64,000 bases of DNA from Plectrocnemia conspersa (GCA_009617715.1 VTFK01000379.1:186001-250000); one strand, 5' to 3'. Counted from the stretch's first letter, positions 23,786-35,113 are shown. The notes: generated by a model not told the origin, from the letters alone. Made by a program: numbers and translations.

Positions 23786-23989
23786 AACAAATCTATACCT
23801 ATACATTTACATAGGTAAGTCTTACGTTTGGCAAACGAGTGAAAAATTAATTCCGGTTTATATAAATTATTTTATAAAAAATAATTTAAGTTTATATTAT
23901 TTCTTAAGCAAAAATCTCATTGATCAGTTGCAATCCTGTACTTTAAAAATTTAGATTAAATATAACATATCTTATATAAAGATAAACCG

Positions 23990-24500
23990 TTGAAATTCCC
24001 CATCAATCTCACATATATAACGACCAATCAAAACCGATTCTCCGCCTTCTTTCTTCTGCGAAACAACGCTAGAGATTTTCCCAGATGATGATGAATCGAG
24101 CGAGAGAGAAAAAAAGTTTTCATCGGCAAACCAATTTCGTCGGTTATTTTAATGTAGTATCCACACACATACACGCATACGTATATAGATTAATTACTCA
24201 AAATATAAGTATAGTCATTTGATTCAGTGGAAGATTAAATCGCCATTGTGTTCGCCATTTCCGCCGGAGGGCAGGCAGGGTAATTCCCCGTTGCCATGCA
24301 GCAGCCGCTCCTCCGCTCCATGGGGGTGTGAGGAGGGAAACAAGCCAGAAACGAAGCGTGAGGAGGGTATATTTCATCCCCCTCAAGAATTGAAGAAACC
24401 CACCCCCGAATCTTGGCTTCTCGGTGTGTTGTCTTGGATTCCGACCCCGTCCGTCGGCGACGAGAAATTCAGCGCGGAAATTTTCGCGCAACTTCCTAGA
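23990..24500. promoter_or_regulatory. GC-rich island with GA tract and three GCCAT motifs
   Basis: GAGAGAG at 24102-24108 precedes GCCAT at 24242-24246, 24254-24258 and 24293-24297, with TTCCGCCGG between. Pho/YY1-type GCCAT cores together with GAGA-factor-type tracts are the described composition of insect Polycomb response elements. That parallel is suggestive, not shown. Frames of 97 (minus) and 114 (plus) codons overlap; both are compositional and domainless. Confidence 0.3.
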
Positions 24501-24954
24501 CTGTGCACAATAATATTGGATAGTTTTTTTTTAATCTTTATTGTTCGACGTAGTTATATATAGGATTTAAGTAACTTATAAGCGCTCGAAATAAATACGA
24601 GTAGTAAACTAACAGTCGAGGCGATTTTTTTACAGCATCGTAGTTCATACAGTTTGTACTAAATTGTGACAACTCCTAATTTTGTGCGAAGTAAAAAAAA
24701 TTACTACTGAAATTTATGTAACATTTTTTGTGCATTTAAAGCAAGAGGTTCATGATAAATTATTTATAAAATATAATATCAATCGATTAAATTTGCATTA
24801 CGTTTAAAACAAGGTGAAAATGCTAAAAATAAATAAATGTATAATTTAAAAATTTAGTAAATATATTTTTATTTACTGTATCTTTACTTTTTAAATAAAT
24901 GTGTATTGAGTTAAGAATACTAACTTTGCTCTGCTAATCTAAAAACTACATTAA

Positions 24955-25075
24955 TAATCCGATAAGAAAAAATTGATCGATGTGGGAATAAGCAGATTGC
25001 AAAAATGTATGGGGGTTTCCGAAGATTTACGCCATAAAATTTATTTGTCAGAATCAAAATCTCGTTTTTGAAGGT
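24955..25075 (+). repeat. Dispersed repeat D, copy 1
   Basis: AATAAGCAGATTGCAAAAAT GTAT is shared exactly with the minus strand near 29210-29235. Similarity continues through GGGG-TTTCC-AGA-TTACG-CATAAAA to AAATCTCGTTTTT, and upstream through TAATC-GAT-AAGA. It lies just before a possibly degenerate coding stretch. Confidence 0.65.
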
Positions 25076-25512
25076 TTGTTGAATCAATTAGAAAACATTG
25101 ATTTAGAGCTAAGTTTAAAAATTTTATCTAGCAATTAAAAATTAAGTGTGATAAAAACAATTGATTTTTACGTTTTTCTTGCAAAGCTGAAATGTAAGTT
25201 GGATAAAAAAATATTTTAGGCTATTTAATGCCTCTATGGATTCTATGGAACCCTGCAAGTCCATAGAATCATTAGAATTCATAAAGTTCACGAACATTTA
25301 TCGTTAGTTGAACAATTAGAGGAATAAATTTTTCACAGTCATAAAGATGTAAAAAAACCAATATCCTTCAGATTAGTGGAAGAAAACTTAAAATATTTGA
25401 ATGAACGCGTTAGAGAACAAACAATGTATAGTGCCTTGTTGTCGGTTAAATCAACATCGACACGAAACGAAAAATACTTTTCCACGGGCAAAAATTCCTT
25501 AGCAAAATAATG
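25076..25512 (+). pseudogene. Degenerate coding-like stretch, possibly Gag-like
   Basis: Two short plus-strand stretches look protein-like. One reads EGLLNQLENIDLELSLKILS near 25070-25130. The other, near 25342-25512, runs VKKPISFRLVEENLKYLNER through MYSALLSVKSTSTRN to a stop. Leucine/glutamate-rich segments followed by ALLS resemble the end of Ty1/copia Gag (UBN2-type) domains, but there is no zinc knuckle and the frames are interrupted. A weak suggestion; it may be chance. Confidence 0.2.
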
Positions 25513-25682
25513 AACAAATATTACCGATTCCACTTGAAATTGTATGTGTTTTTTTTAAAAGCTATTTTAAAAATAATGTATGTTATTGTATCTACTTAGA
25601 TGTTTTATTATCTAAATATTAAAAGTTTAAAATAAATAATAATATATACATGCCTAAAGATGTTTTACATATATCTACAATA

Positions 25683-25690
25683 ATATACTG
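25683..25690 (+). repeat. 8-bp target-site duplication, left
   Basis: ATATACTG immediately outside the left hAT terminus; identical to 27178-27185. The rebuilt empty site reads ACAATA-ATATACTG-TATTATTG. Confidence 0.9.
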
Positions 25691-27177
25691 CATGGTTTCC
25701 CAAACTATGTTCCGCGGAACACCAGTGTTCCGCGGATCCAAAATAGGTGTTCCGCGGAGCCTTAATAGATATTTCACAAAAATTTAGAGTAGATTAAAAA
25801 AATTGTTAGTCTTGCTAATACATAAAAATTGTTCATAAATCTGATAAAAAAGCTTTAAAATATGTGTTAAATATTCAACATTGATGTGTATAAAATCTGG
25901 AGGGAAAAGTTTCATAAGTCGGTGTTGTTTTTTTAACTTTAAAATTTGATCCTATTTAAACAATATTTTTTTTGTTAATTAATCACACGATATTAGTGCT
26001 TGTTATACGAATTTTATTTATGTGACTAGATATGCTACTAGCAGTCACTGTATTTTGCATAGGCATGCACTGTTGACTAAAAAAAATTCCACAAATTTAA
26101 AAAATGTTATGAAGTAGCCGTGAAAATGATAAACTATGTAAAATCTAGACCACTTCAATCCAAATTATTTAAAAGTTTGTGCGATGAAATGGGTAGTAAA
26201 CATGAAGCACTTTTATTACCTACTGAAGTGAGATGGCTATCCAGAGGAAAAGTACTATTAAGACTTTATGAACTTCGAAATAATTTATTAGTCTTCTTGA
26301 AAGCACAAAATAATTTGCAACATCATTTTATATTTTTTTTAACAAATCCTTGCTGGTTGATACATCTGCATATCTGGCGGATATTTTTACAAAGTGAAAT
26401 GATGTTAACTTATAATTACAAGAAAAAAGTATTACAATTTTTAATATGAGAGATAAAATTGAATCTTTTGATAAAAAAATACAATTTCAGATTTTATCGG
26501 TTGAATCTAATAATTTTGATTGTTTTCCTGTCTTGGATATGAATGTTTAAATGAATTGAATTTTCAAGTAGATAAAAAAGTTTCACAAGTATTCTTAGAA
26601 CACCTATATTACTTGAAAATAACTCTTTCGGAGTATTTTCCGAAAACTAGTAAGGACGATTCCTGGGTTCGGAATCCATTTTCCGTTACAGAAAAACCAG
26701 CGGGCTTAAGGGATTATGAGAATTTAGTTAATGACTCTGATTTGATACAAAAATATCAGCCATTAAATGATTTCTGGGCGAGTCTGACTGAAGAGTTCCC
26801 CAAGGTGTCAAAACAAGCTCTGGTTTGTTTACTTCCGTTTTCCACGACGTATTTATGCGAAGTGGGATTTTTTTAAGTATATTGCAACAAAAACAAAATA
26901 CAGAAATAGACTCCACGCCACGGCAGATATGAAAATACAACTAGCCAAAATTGTGCCTGATATAAAAAAAATTGTTATTTAAGAACCCAAAATCATCAGT
27001 CATTAGGAGTTTTATTTATTTGTATTTTTATGTTTATTAAATAAATTTAATAACATTTCTGTAATAACATGTTTTATTTTATTATGAATTACCCAGCCTA
27101 AAAAATAAGCTAAGTGTTCCGCCAAAATTTTCGGATTTGCCAAGTGTTCCGTCGCTGAAAAAGTTTGGGAAACCCTG
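25691..27177 (+). mobile_element. hAT transposon, internally deleted, with TIRs and 8-bp TSD
   Basis: The left end CATGGTTTCCCAAACT and the inverted right end CAGGGTTTCCCAAACT form a 16-bp terminal inverted repeat with one mismatch. ATATACTG flanks both sides exactly (25683-25690 and 27178-27185), the 8-bp target duplication expected of hAT elements. Subterminal repeats are obvious: GTTCCGCGGA three times at 25709-25760, and AAGTGTTCCG/CAAGTGTTCCG twice at 27112-27151. The interior (1,487 bp in total) keeps only the C-terminal half of a transposase (26028-26982), so the DNA-binding BED finger and most of the catalytic core are missing. Autonomous relatives are typically well over 2 kb. Confidence 0.93.
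26028..26982 (+). pseudogene. hAT transposase (ZBED5/SCAND3-like), broken C-terminal part
   Basis: In order: SHCILHRHALLTKK (from 26043), then after a frameshift near 26117 INYVKSRPLQSKLFKSLCDE and LLLPTEVRWLSRGKVLLRLY (open 26120-26449). Next comes a frameshifted section with DKIESFDKK, then a frame at 26520-26876 ending LLPFSTTYLCEVGFF, and after one more frameshift TKYRNRLHATADMKIQL up to TAA at 26980-26982. VRWLSRGKVL and TYLCE-GF...TKYRNRL are signatures of the RNase-H-like core and C-terminal dimerisation region of ZBED5/SCAND3-like hAT transposases. At least three frameshifts make it non-functional. The fragments are otherwise well preserved, so loss is moderately recent. It sits within the TIRs of the 25691-27177 element. 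Confidence 0.92.
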
Positions 27178-27185
27178 ATATACTG
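27178..27185 (+). repeat. 8-bp target-site duplication, right
   Basis: ATATACTG immediately outside the right hAT terminus; pairs with the left copy at 25683-25690. Confidence 0.9.
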
Positions 27186-27189
27186 TATT

Positions 27190-28175
27190 ATTGTAATATC
27201 ATACTATGCAAAACATATCTTTTTTATCTATCAAAATTCCTCGAGGAGGGTCGTGAAAATTCAGAAGTAAAAGTAGGAATTATCATTACTTCAAAATTAA
27301 AAAAAAAACATCAGGAAACTAGAATGCCTAGTTAAATAACTTTTAAATCCCACTATACATATTTTTAGCGTAACAGGTAACAAATAAGTGTTTGTTACAT
27401 ATGTTTCCTTGCGGTTATCGCATTTTATTAATGCTCAATAATATTGTATAGAGCCTATTTCAAATCATTAGTAAGGATTAGATAAAACAATATTATTTTA
27501 TTTTTTTCAATCTTAAAAGGTAAGAATTGATAATGCTAAGAGAGAAAATATTGGTCCAGATAGATACCTTACTAACCTTTTACATATATCGATTAATATT
27601 GCTATATTTGTCTTTCAAACTAGGATTTTACTATATTATTGTTTTACATATTATCATAAAACTCTTATTATTTTCAAGTCTATAGTAATAACTTTTGAAC
27701 CATGAATCTAAGCTATTTTTGCATTAGTTCTTTGATTAAAATGTTAAAGCAAAATATTTATTACGTGAAATTTAAGTACTTCCATGCCAAGGAGTGTATG
27801 ATTTTATTAAATAGACGTTTACCCCACTTACAAGTGGTACAAAGAAAACAATTAAATCAATTGTTATATTCCAGATAATTTCTGACCAAATATTTATAAT
27901 GCTTTATCATATGTTTCATATTTACAATAATGACCTTAAGACTATTTCAGTGCATATGTTTTTATGTCTTGATACTAATCGAATTACATGGCATGAATGC
28001 TACGTAATTAATAAAATATTTGTTACGACTCCATTATAATAATTAACAATTTATTTTAATTTCTGAGTTATCAAGATTTTAAATATTATTTTAGAAATAT
28101 TATAATTTCAAGCATGTCGTAGAACGGAATTTAATTTATAATGCAAGAAATAAAAAAAAAATCTCGTACGTGTAG
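27190..28175. other. AT-rich spacer
   Basis: No supported feature. Confidence 0.45.
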
Positions 28176-28179
28176 AGAG

Positions 28180-28880
28180 CGGTCGGAAAATCTTGTCAGC
28201 CTCGGAAAAATTGTGACATCGCTGCGGGCCGTTTTCTTTATCTGCGCTGAATTTCGTGTAAGCACTCATGTTTCCGTATAATTTCAACAAAGACCGCTAC
28301 GAAGCGAGTCCATGTTCTACAAAACATTGTGCGTGTACCATGTACTTACTCTTTTGCATCGGCGAAAATTCACTTGATTATAACCCCGACTCGCGTGAGT
28401 GACACGCCCACGGAGGGAAACAGAAAACTTTCACAGCGGCGCTAAAATTATTTACGCATATAATTTTCACACATGAAAAATTCATGAAGACCCTCCTTTC
28501 TCGAAGCGTATTTATTATGCGTGCTTTGCCTCGCTGTGCGTACAGGCACGTCTTTTTGGCAGCGCGGAAGTCGTATGGAATTCATTAGGCCGTTCGGGTG
28601 TTAAGACACTGCGGGCGTCCCGTAGACAATAAGACATCGTAAACTTGATAAAGTTTCGTTAATGCCTACACACTTCCAAGTTTTAGCTTGTTTTCAAGTC
28701 ATTTGCAACTTAAATTACCCCCGCCGGCAATAAATTTTATGGCGACTTTGCGCGCAATCGTAAAAACGACCCGACGCGACCCACTGTGTATGGGCTGCCT
28801 TATTTCTTGTCTTGTTTATAGGTTTATATGCGACACCGTTAATTGAATGTGCGACCTAGGGTGTTATTTTTATGTTTATG
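28180..28880. promoter_or_regulatory. Large GC-richer island
   Basis: About 700 bp with dense CpG relative to its surroundings (GACCCGACGCGACCC, CCCCCGCCGGCAATAAATTT, CACGCCCACGGAGGG). No long frame. AAATTTTATGGCGACTTTGC (28734-28753) and CGTAAAAACG resemble posterior Hox/Caudal-type TTTATGG and TTTTACG cores. One of the strongest non-coding-element candidates by length and composition. Confidence 0.33.
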
Positions 28881-29154
28881 TGACTAAAACATTTACACAG
28901 GGTGGTCTATAAGTTACGTTACCATTTAAAAAATAAATAAATATATCATTTAATTACCATAATATATAATAAATTTTTTTATGACATATGGGGTTCTATA
29001 TTTAACATTGCATTATGTTTCTATAAAGAAAAAAATATATTTAATAATATAAAACAGATATTCTTGATGATGAAAAAAAACTGTTACTACTTTACATTTT
29101 TCATATTTCGTACAATAGAAAGGTAAACTTCCTATTTTAATTATTAAAAAAACG

Positions 29155-29275
29155 AGATTTAATTTACCGATAATTTTTTTTATGCCGTAGCTCTGTGGAA
29201 AGCCCCTATACATTTTTGCAATCTGCTTATTTCTTAGCAGAAAAATTTATCTTAATCTGATTATTAATTTATATC
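29155..29275 (-). repeat. Dispersed repeat D, copy 2
   Basis: The minus strand matches 24955-25075: AATAAGCAGATTGCAAAAAT exactly, then GTATAGGGGCTTTCC, AGAGCTACGGCATAAAA and AAATCTCGTTTTT. This minus strand is open (29013-29213) and reads MYRGFPQSYGIKKIIGKLNL within the repeat, with no known domain. Confidence 0.65.
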
Positions 29276-29756
29276 TTTAATTATCAAAGCAAATAGCAAA
29301 TATAAATTATTTGAGTAGTTAAAAAACAGTTTTTTTTACCATTCAGATACTTCTGACCTTTAATAAAAACTTTAAAAAAATGCATATATTTTAACATCTG
29401 GAACGGATCTACTTTTTCTATGTACAGGTTTTAAAACATTAAAAATATTGTGCAAATTTAATTTTTAACTAAAACTAGGCTTTATAAAAATTCTCAAGAA
29501 GCACTAGTCACACTCCTTTGGCCTCAAAACCCGAAAGATCAATACAATTTTTGTGGATCTAAATTTCTTGCAGTATAATAGAGATATCAATATTGAGACT
29601 AACTTATGATGTTGTAATCCATTTAAATTCTGAAAATTTAAGAACTAATGAAACTAATAACTTAATTCATTATTTTATAAATTCAGTAAAATAATAACTC
29701 TTTAGTATTGCACGTTTTAAAGTCACTAGTTTAAATTATGTTCAAAAAATACTGAA

Positions 29757-29796
29757 TCTAACTAACAAGTACAACCTCTTAACTAACAAGTACAAA
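29757..29796 (+). repeat. Short tandem direct repeat
   Basis: TAACTAACAAGTACAA appears twice with a 21-bp period around 29759 and 29780. Confidence 0.8.
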
Positions 29797-29987
29797 AAAA
29801 TCGGATGTTTTTGAAGATTAAAAATTAAATAATGGAACCAACGAGATATAAGTTTAAAAATCCTGTTTTATGGAATGTCGTGTTGGAAGAAAAAATTTTT
29901 CAACCTCCTCTTCATTCTCTTTCTTGTTGTGAAAGTATCTATTTTACTTCAACATGTGATTATCTAACACCAAGAAAATGTGATCAG

Positions 29988-30175
29988 TGAGCTAATGGCA
30001 CGATAAATCAGTGGTCCAAGTCAATAGCTAACACATAGAAGACCTGGGTTTGAACCTTGAATGCACTTCAATGTTTTAAAATTTAAATTGTAGTCTGTAT
30101 ATTAGAATTAGTGATTATCATTAATTAATTTAATTGATTTTTTCTAGCTCTCATAATCACATAAATAAATAATTC
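29988..30175 (+). repeat. SINE-A copy 4 (best tRNA-like head)
   Basis: ATAAATCAGTGGTCCAAG matches a tRNA box A (TAGCTCAGTGGT-type), followed by ATAGCTAACACATAG and GACCTGGGTTTGAACC, a clear box B. Downstream, GAATTAGTGATTATCATTAA, the TTTTTCTAGCTCTC block and TAATCAC match the body of the other copies, with a truncated tail. This copy best supports a tRNA origin for the family. Confidence 0.8.
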
Positions 30176-30179
30176 AAAT

Positions 30180-31735
30180 TATTTATTTATAGTATCAAAC
30201 ATTCTCTAACAAAAATTTCAATATAGATCATAAAGAATATTACATACATATGTCTAAAAAATATGGAGAGAAAGAGAGAATTTTCTATTCTAACACACAT
30301 TTTTCCTGGATGAGTATTTCATTATCCTGTAAAAATAACACTTTATTTCGAACTCAGATGTTCTTAAATTAACGTATTCTTTACACGTTTTGGTTGCATA
30401 GATCTGATCTTTTATTTATCCTTTATCGAAAATCCATTAGTGAACAATTTAAGCAATTATCGTAAATTCCTATCTTCATTTTAATTTTTAAATTCCTGGA
30501 AACTCACAGCAAGACTGATTTAATTATGATCGCAAATCTAGTCATTAATTTTATGAATATTTTAGTTTAATTAAATTAATTTATATTTATAATATTATAA
30601 ATTATTATTATTGTTAATATTGTCATTAAAAGTTTGATTACAGCGCAATCTTATTTTGCCACTGAGTCAAATAATCATCAAGTAAGTGCTGTCAGTAATA
30701 GAACGGCCGATTGGCCAAAATGTATATATTATGCCTTGCACAAAAGCTATTGACCTGCTTGTGGCACTTGAATAAAGCAGGCTGTAACCAAGCTGCTGTA
30801 GACTCGAGCACAAAGCGTGCAACCAACAGTTTATTCACAAATACCCATTTGCCGATTTACCATGCGTGTATTATAAATATTGACGTATACAAAGCGTTTT
30901 AAATTGGATAAGAACGCAATTTGGATGAACAGTTATAAGCAAATAAACGCGTGTAATATTTACTTTCAACAATTTTAACGACACTAAAAAACAATTTTAG
31001 GTATGTTGTATACATACTATATTCTAGTACAATATAAATTATTCAATTGAGTGTCTGTTTATAATACGAAAAATCAATAGAAAAAATCTTTCTTTTATCG
31101 AGTTAGACATATGTAGACACATGTATTCTATTAAATAATATTTTTAATCACCAATTTTATTTAGTTTTACAGCAAATATTTAGGTTTAATTTTAGGTTAA
31201 AATTAATGCGTTATACAGCGCAATTCATCTAAGAATTTTACTGTAAAAATACGTTCCCAGTGTAATGGTATTGCAATAATATAATCATAAAGCTTATTTG
31301 GCAAAGAAGCTAGTTAAATTAAATATGTCGTAAATTCCATTTGTAATTAGAGACAATACTGCATATATATTGTTATCGCTACACGCATTGCTACTATAGG
31401 TTGTGTGGCACATATTCTGTTGTTGGTGATGTAAAATACTATTTTATTTATGGTAGTTTTAGGCCATTGCAAATGTAGTGGGAAAGCACATAAATATTTA
31501 TTAAAGTGATACGATATATGCATATTTACTAAGTTATTCCATAATTCAGTATATATAAACGCTTAACTATAAAAACAAAACAAAACATAAAAAAGCAAAA
31601 AAACAAGAATATAAACGTGTCTACAGAAATTAAGCTGCATGTAAAAAATATATTTATTTAATAAACTGTATGTGGAAAACAACCATATTTTATTTTAAGA
31701 CGCTAAATAGACACATGAAAAGCTGGTAACAGTTT
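30180..31735. other. AT-rich spacer with one weak GC-richer block
   Basis: The block at 30690-30900 contains AACGGCCGATTGGCC and is open on the plus strand for 63 codons with no domain. GAGAGAAAGAGAGAA lies near 30268. Elsewhere nothing was seen. Confidence 0.35.
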
Positions 31736-31739
31736 ATTT

Positions 31740-31935
31740 TATAAATTTAAAAGTCGGCGAGTCTTCGCTGGCATGTTGAGTTGTATTATTGTCGGCTGTG
31801 ATTTCGGTAGTGTCTGGGATTTTCAAGATGCGCTCTCGCAATACTTTCTGAGTGATCCGCTGTTGTCTCTCGTGTCGATGCGATCTCTTGGCTCGTCTTT
31901 ATTTCTGTAATGCTGTTGCGTCTCACTAAATATCA
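31740..31935. promoter_or_regulatory. Weak GC-richer block
   Basis: AAGTCGGCGAGTCTTCGCTGG through CTCGTGTCGATGCGATCTC; CpG-containing, no frame. Confidence 0.2.
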
Positions 31936-32439
31936 CACTTTTTATAATGCTTGAACTCAGGAAAATTGCTAATCAGGATGTTTGCGAGGCAATTGCATCG
32001 CTTCTTAAATACCCTCCGCAATATGTTTATGCTATAAAATAAATATGGCCCTGATGCTCACTTTGACGACTGGTAATCAAAGGGTAGAATAACAATAGTT
32101 ATATGCGCATGGTAAAATTTATTGTCTAGTTAGCGCGCGTGTTTTTCAAACAAATAGTAGTATCTCGACAATTTCAAAATAAACGTATCGGGACGAATGT
32201 GAGATCTCTCTTCCATTGTTGTGAAAAATACTGTGTGTGGCCATACTTTTGAGACGTTTTTTGAAGTAGTCCTTTGAATGATCTTTTAGTTACATTTGTG
32301 GTGGTTGAAAACCTCACAATACTCCTTATTTTATATTGTAATACTTAAAAGATCTAAGTTAAAATCGCTAATGCATTTTAGTAATTTTTTTTATATAATG
32401 AAAATGTTGTTTATGTTATTACCAGAGTGAAGTCTCATG

Positions 32440-32900
32440 ATTTTTAAAGGCGATTATTTAAGATCTTGACAGATGAGTTCAATTGCTAGTTTGAAAAGCT
32501 TCTTCTTCATATAGAAGTACTTTGACTCCAGAACTTGAAGAGACTAATTGGTTGCAGGATTTTGTCTTTCTTGCAGACTTCACAGAAAAGCTCAACAAAA
32601 GTGAGTTTTTAACTTTGTGGGTAAGATAAAAATTTAGGAAAAATGATCTGTATTGTAAAATCGTTTTATAACAAACTAAAATTTTGAGAGAATAATTTGA
32701 ACCTAAATTAATTTTACATTATTTGAAAGAAAAGCTGTAAAAAAGCTAACAAGACAGCTTGTTTCGACTGCTTACATGAAAATTTATGTTGAAAATGTTT
32801 ACAAGGATGGTTCTTTATCAGAAATTTTCGATGTGATTTTTCACTAAAAAGCGCTGCTTCTAGTACAGAATCTATTGTTTTAGCAAAGAAGTTTCTAATT
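32440..32900 (+). pseudogene. hAT-like transposase remnant, heavily decayed
   Basis: From 32534 the plus strand reads LEETNWLQDFVFLADFTEKL NK, matching the WL-DLAFL-DIT-HLN-LN pattern of GTF2IRD2/ZBED-type hAT transposases, which is normally followed by LQGKNKLI. Downstream, NDLYCKIV and a stop-broken run fit the next block loosely. Upstream, SLKSFFFI before a stop may correspond to the RFFELREE region. Several stops and frameshifts. No TIR was found. Seen: one good motif. Inferred: a second, older hAT family unrelated in sequence to 25691-27177. Confidence 0.5.
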
Positions 32901-33735
32901 TTTTTGAACTGCTGTTTTATATTTTTCTTCTTACATATGCAAGTTTTTATTTTTAACTATGTATGTCGTTAAAAACACATATATAAATAGACTTACAGAT
33001 GAATAACTGCGTTCGAATAGTAACAAATCATTTACCTAAAATTGATAAAATCGCAGAAGTAAATGAATGGCAAGTTTCTCATCAACTCTTTCTTTTACTC
33101 GTGAAGTGAATGTAGAACATCTTATATATAATCGTTTAATAATAGATTTAAGAATGAAAATAAATATTTCTTTTATTTCATACTTAGCATATTTTTTTGT
33201 AAACTGGTGTATTTTTTTGTAAATGGTATTTTCTCATATTCCTTTTTCACATTTTAAATATTAATAAAAAAATACTTTTTAATCTTTTATATGTAATTTA
33301 ATAATCATAAATATATTTTTATGAGACTTCTTAATGATTATTCAATTTTAGCTATTTTGAAAGAATTGCTAGGCTTTTTTAGTTCTGTTTTAATCAATAA
33401 CAAAATTGCAAATTATTTTTGTAAAAGTTTTAAATCCCATTGTCGTCATCCTTTCGTAAACAGAATGCTTTTTATAACAAGTTCATTGATTTAGATTGTC
33501 ATTCAAAGGTTATAATGTTAAATGTATTTTGTTCATAGCCGGTCTTTTCTATGATCATATAAAATATGTACATATACATATATACATATATACATACATA
33601 CATAATCCTAGTCGTATATTAAGATTGTTTCTATGCGCAATATACTTTTAAAATATCTTGTTTCAATCTGAGTTTCGGCATTTACGTGTTGTTTAAATAT
33701 ATCACAATACTACACGTGCTCGAATCGTAATGTTT
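32901..33735. other. AT-rich spacer
   Basis: Featureless apart from a (TACA)n/(TATACA)n microsatellite at about 33565-33604. Confidence 0.45.
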
Positions 33736-33739
33736 ATGA

Positions 33740-34255
33740 TGTAATAAATTGTTATTAATATTCCTAAAAATAAGCAAACGTTTATCAGACTTCAAACGCG
33801 CAAGGACAACTTTCGCAGGCGAACACAACAACCGGAACGCCCGTCGATTTCGATTATTTTTAATCCTAAAAGCGTTTTTACAGGGTTTTCGTTCTTTTTT
33901 TATGTCGTATTTACGAGTGAAAAATTCGGCATAACGCCCTAGTTGACAGGGCAAAAATAGAATCGGCGTCGCGCAGTCCGCGGGACGCCGCGCCAAAGGA
34001 AACAGCCACTTTCAAATCAAAATATTTATTTATTTTAGCCGTGCTGCTGGCATGTCACCCCCTTTTTCCCAAATACAACCCCTTCCGAATGGGGTGACGC
34101 GAGTACCTACGTAAAACGTGAAACGTAGATAAATACGACAGATACGCGTGATTGCGCAGTCCGTGTCTAGTGGCAGCAATACGATTGTGTATCGGATTAT
34201 GCGTATAAAAATTGAGGGGGTTTTGCGGAAATACAATATTATTTTTATATATAGA
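33740..34255. promoter_or_regulatory. GC-richer island, two cores
   Basis: Cores at 33790-33880 (CTTTCGCAGGCGAACACAAC) and 33930-34150 (ATCGGCGTCGCGCAGTCCGC GGGACGCCGCGCC). Overlapping frames of 104, 68 and 73 codons on the minus strand and 61 on the plus strand show no domain. Openness on both strands argues for composition rather than coding. Confidence 0.3.
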
Positions 34256-34610
34256 AACTGTGTCCCTAAACATCAAACATGATTAACCAATGTTACGTTA
34301 AACGTTTTTTGTTTCAAAACTATCATTTAACATATAAAAGCGAAGACATACATAATTTAAATGATAGGCGCTAGTTAAATTATATGCTGCTCTAAAATGT
34401 CTATGAAGATCAATTTTACAGTCTTAACAATTTTAAATCTTGAACAGTTATACTAAACTGATTATAAGGTGCATTTCATTTAGTAATCGCGGATTTTTGT
34501 GGATGTTAGCTCGAAGAAAATTGTCAAAGCTGGTCAAGATTTTTCGAAATAAATATATGCGTTAATTTTAATTTCTGCTCTTTTTAATATACTCTTTATT
34601 TTGAGAATAT

Positions 34611-35113
34611 ACATAGGTGGCAAGTTTACCGCCGGGGCTCCGCCCTTAGCTGGTTGCTCCTCAGAAGCCCCCAGTGAGCTGACTCTATAAAGCGGCATTG
34701 AACAACCTGAGAGAGCCTACAACCTAGACGTTTGCCACTCCAGATATAGGGTCTGTCTCGTAAAGAGAGCACATATGCTTTTTAGAGTGATTTTACGGCG
34801 TTTATTTATGCGACTGGTCTCACGGGGCTGCGCCCTTAGCTTTAAACTTTTTCTCACTTTCCTATTTACAAAGTTACAGCTTCCCATTAACGTCCCTAAA
34901 GAGCCTCTAAAGCTGCGCAACAGGGACAAGGCCCTGAAGAGAGCCTGCTCCACTGCACCTACGCTCCGCTATGTGAAACATATTTTAAAGGCTCTTGCTA
35001 GTTGCTTTATAATAAGTTATTAGAGAAATTATTATAAAGAATTCTTAGTAATAAGGAAATAACGAGGACAAGGATAAGCGTAAAAATCTACTACATTTTT
35101 TACCACCTATGTG
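34611..35113. mobile_element. Candidate non-autonomous DNA element, ~0.5 kb
   Basis: ACATAGGTGG (34611-34620 region) and its exact inverse CCACCTATGT (35104-35113) bound a segment that is GC-richer than its flanks. Inside the left end is ACCGCCGGGGCTCCGCCC, repeated at about 868 in this window, and a partial echo CGGGGCTGCGCCCTTAGCT at about 34819. AGAGCCT/GAGAGCC recurs four or five times in the interior. A plus frame (34775-35023, 82 codons, arginine- and lysine-rich) and a minus frame (34717-34953) overlap, neither recognised. A target duplication is not evident. It could be an old MITE, or a GC island that happens to have short inverted ends. Confidence 0.4.

Noticed and set aside
24198..24563. 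97- and 114-codon frames as genes
   Set aside because: They overlap on opposite strands across one GC island with low-complexity, domainless translations.
33565..33604. CRISPR or satellite array
   Set aside because: It is a short TACA/TATACA microsatellite. No regularly spaced repeat-spacer structure occurs anywhere in the window.
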